Shown: piece after piece, positions 63,086 to 64,000 of the stretch
How the letters are laid out: each line of letters starts with the position of its first letter
How positions within the stretch are numbered: position 1 is the first letter of the stretch
DNA from: Azolla caroliniana
Taxonomy: Eukaryota > Polypodiophyta
NCBI GenBank assembly: GCA_043228905.1
Contig: JBHGNT010000013.1
Span: 1,612,001-1,676,000 of the forward strand
DNA length: 64,000 nt
Direction: 5' to 3'
Notes under the pieces: generated by a model
Databases searched by the model: none
What the model was told of the DNA's origin: nothing
The model's input: only the letters and a program-made list of their open reading frames with translations
Translations under genes and position numbers: made by a program

Positions 63086-63918
63086 CCGTGAACCAACGAT
63101 TTGAGTACGGAGCAGTTGATGGCTCTAGAATCCCCATCGCCACCTTCTCCTTGAGCAAGTCAATGACTTTCGGAATATGTGCTCGTGAAACTGGATTCGG
63201 CTTCAGGTTCCACGGTACATGGTCAATCGTGAAGATCACCATCGGCTCCACTATTCTCGGATCGATGCACCCTATCTCCCTTGATGTAAATGCAAACGCT
63301 TTGCCGTGTTGCTCCAACATCTCGCGAAACCGTTCTTCTTCTTTTTGTAATAGGAACCCACCTCCACCGATCCGAAGTTTCTTCCGGGTCTCATCCGTGA
63401 AGGCATGTCCGATATCCACGGACTTCCGAAGTGTCGGATCTCCCGAGACTTCTTTCCTCTTTTGTTCGCTATCGGCGGGTAGTGGTCCCGCGGCCGGTTT
63501 CACCTTCTTCTCCACGGTCTTGTATTTTGTACTTACCATTGCTTCTTCTTTGCGGAGCGTATCCGGCTCCATTTTTGCAATGATATCGTACATCTCGACC
63601 GATTCCACCAGGACTACCCGGTTCCCTTGGCTTTTATCTTCCGCAAGCTCTTCAAGTCGTTGTAGCGTGCTCCCATAGAACACTTCTTCGACTATCCCCA
63701 TGATTTCTTCATCTTCTTTTATTATTGATGCCGACCGCAACTTCTCCTCCACTTGTCGGTATCCTTTCTTCAATCCTCCGGTTACGGTCGTGTACGTAGA
63801 TGCCCCATCCGGACCGATTCGTACATGTTTTGCTCCGAGAGTTTTCTTCTTGTGTGGGGTATTAGGGCTTCTCGGACTATCACTTCCCCACTCCGCAACA
63901 GTCCGCTTTAAAAATCCA
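63086..63918 (-). CDS. G4 pol: N-terminal linker and start of RT
   Basis: Reading leftward from the pro-pol junction: FLKRTVAEWGSDSPRSPNTP, GGLKKGYRQVEEKLRSASII, TKYKTVEKKVKPAAGPLPAD, GGGGFLLQKEEERFREMLEQ, EPMVIFTIDHVPWNLKPNPV and SRAHIPKVIDLLKEKVAMGI up to SNRWFTV. No stop interrupts it. It is in the -1 frame relative to the protease frame, which stops at 63908-63910 directly after GGATTTTT. With 59543-62356 this is a pol broken only by the solo LTR. Confidence 0.88.
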
Positions 63919-64000
63919 TTCTCACTTGGGACATGAGTTCCCTCTTGTTCTTTTCGTGATTTGCCGGCACCATTAGGAATTGGACGGATTTCCCACCGTT
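63908..64000 (-). CDS. G4 protease, C-terminal end (partial)
   Basis: The frame reading NGGKSVQFLMVPANHEKNKR and ending MDF matches the end of the R protease frame (GRPSVQFLTVRPNHERNRES). The body with the active site lies beyond the window. Confidence 0.75.
   Translation of the reverse strand, partial: NGGKSVQFLMVPANHEKNKRELMSQVRMDF

Overview
This window looks like nuclear intergenic DNA from a plant with a large, retrotransposon-rich genome (streptophyte; I cannot name the species). I find no intact host gene. Almost every base belongs to LTR retrotransposons or to fragments trapped between them. The plant call rests on Ty1/copia elements primed by initiator-Met tRNA, Ty3/gypsy elements whose primer site fits plant tRNA-Trp as I recall it, and a broken retrocopy of the plant proteasome adaptor ECM29.

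Layout. 1-840 is the 5' end of a minus-strand gypsy element (G0). 841-2931 is part of an unusually long LTR (LTR-X) carrying a 105-bp minisatellite. 2932-4678 is a fragment of an element (Q) with unusual extra ORFs, split by a solo copia LTR. 4679-8497 is a decayed copia (C). Gypsy G1 begins at 8498 with a second, complete LTR-X and runs to 25963. It contains an intact copia (A, 11957-17283), a gag-only element (S, 18815-23623) and the ECM29 retrocopy (about 24115-25302). Gypsy G2 (25964-29702 and 43808-44894) is split by gypsy H (29703-43807). H itself contains gypsy R (31850-38798) and gag-only element N1 (38833-42254). Gypsy G3 (44895-58882) belongs to another lineage and carries two extra ORFs downstream of integrase. 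It is split by an intact minus-strand copia (B, 45872-51192) and a plus-strand gag-only element (N2, 54100-57604). Gypsy G4 starts at 58883, has the best-preserved pol, is split by a solo LTR of its own kind and leaves the window.

The elements therefore form one deeply nested stack, Q > C > G1 > G2 > G3 > G4. The right halves of C, G1, G2, G3 and G4 should lie beyond base 64000 in reverse order.

The main gypsy lineage (G0, G1, G2, H, R, S, N1, N2, G4) shares several uncommon traits: 4-bp target duplications centred on CpG (NCGN), a tRNA-Trp-type primer site, a conserved block near the LTR end, tRNA-like A/B-box modules in several LTRs, a DHG protease motif, and a conserved pro-pol junction that suggests -1 frameshifting. 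S, N1 and N2 have no pol. They carry gag followed by a tandem-repeat domain and presumably depend on autonomous relatives. Copia A has LTRs with no difference that I can see, and B shows two, so both are young. The other elements carry frameshifts, deletions or stops.
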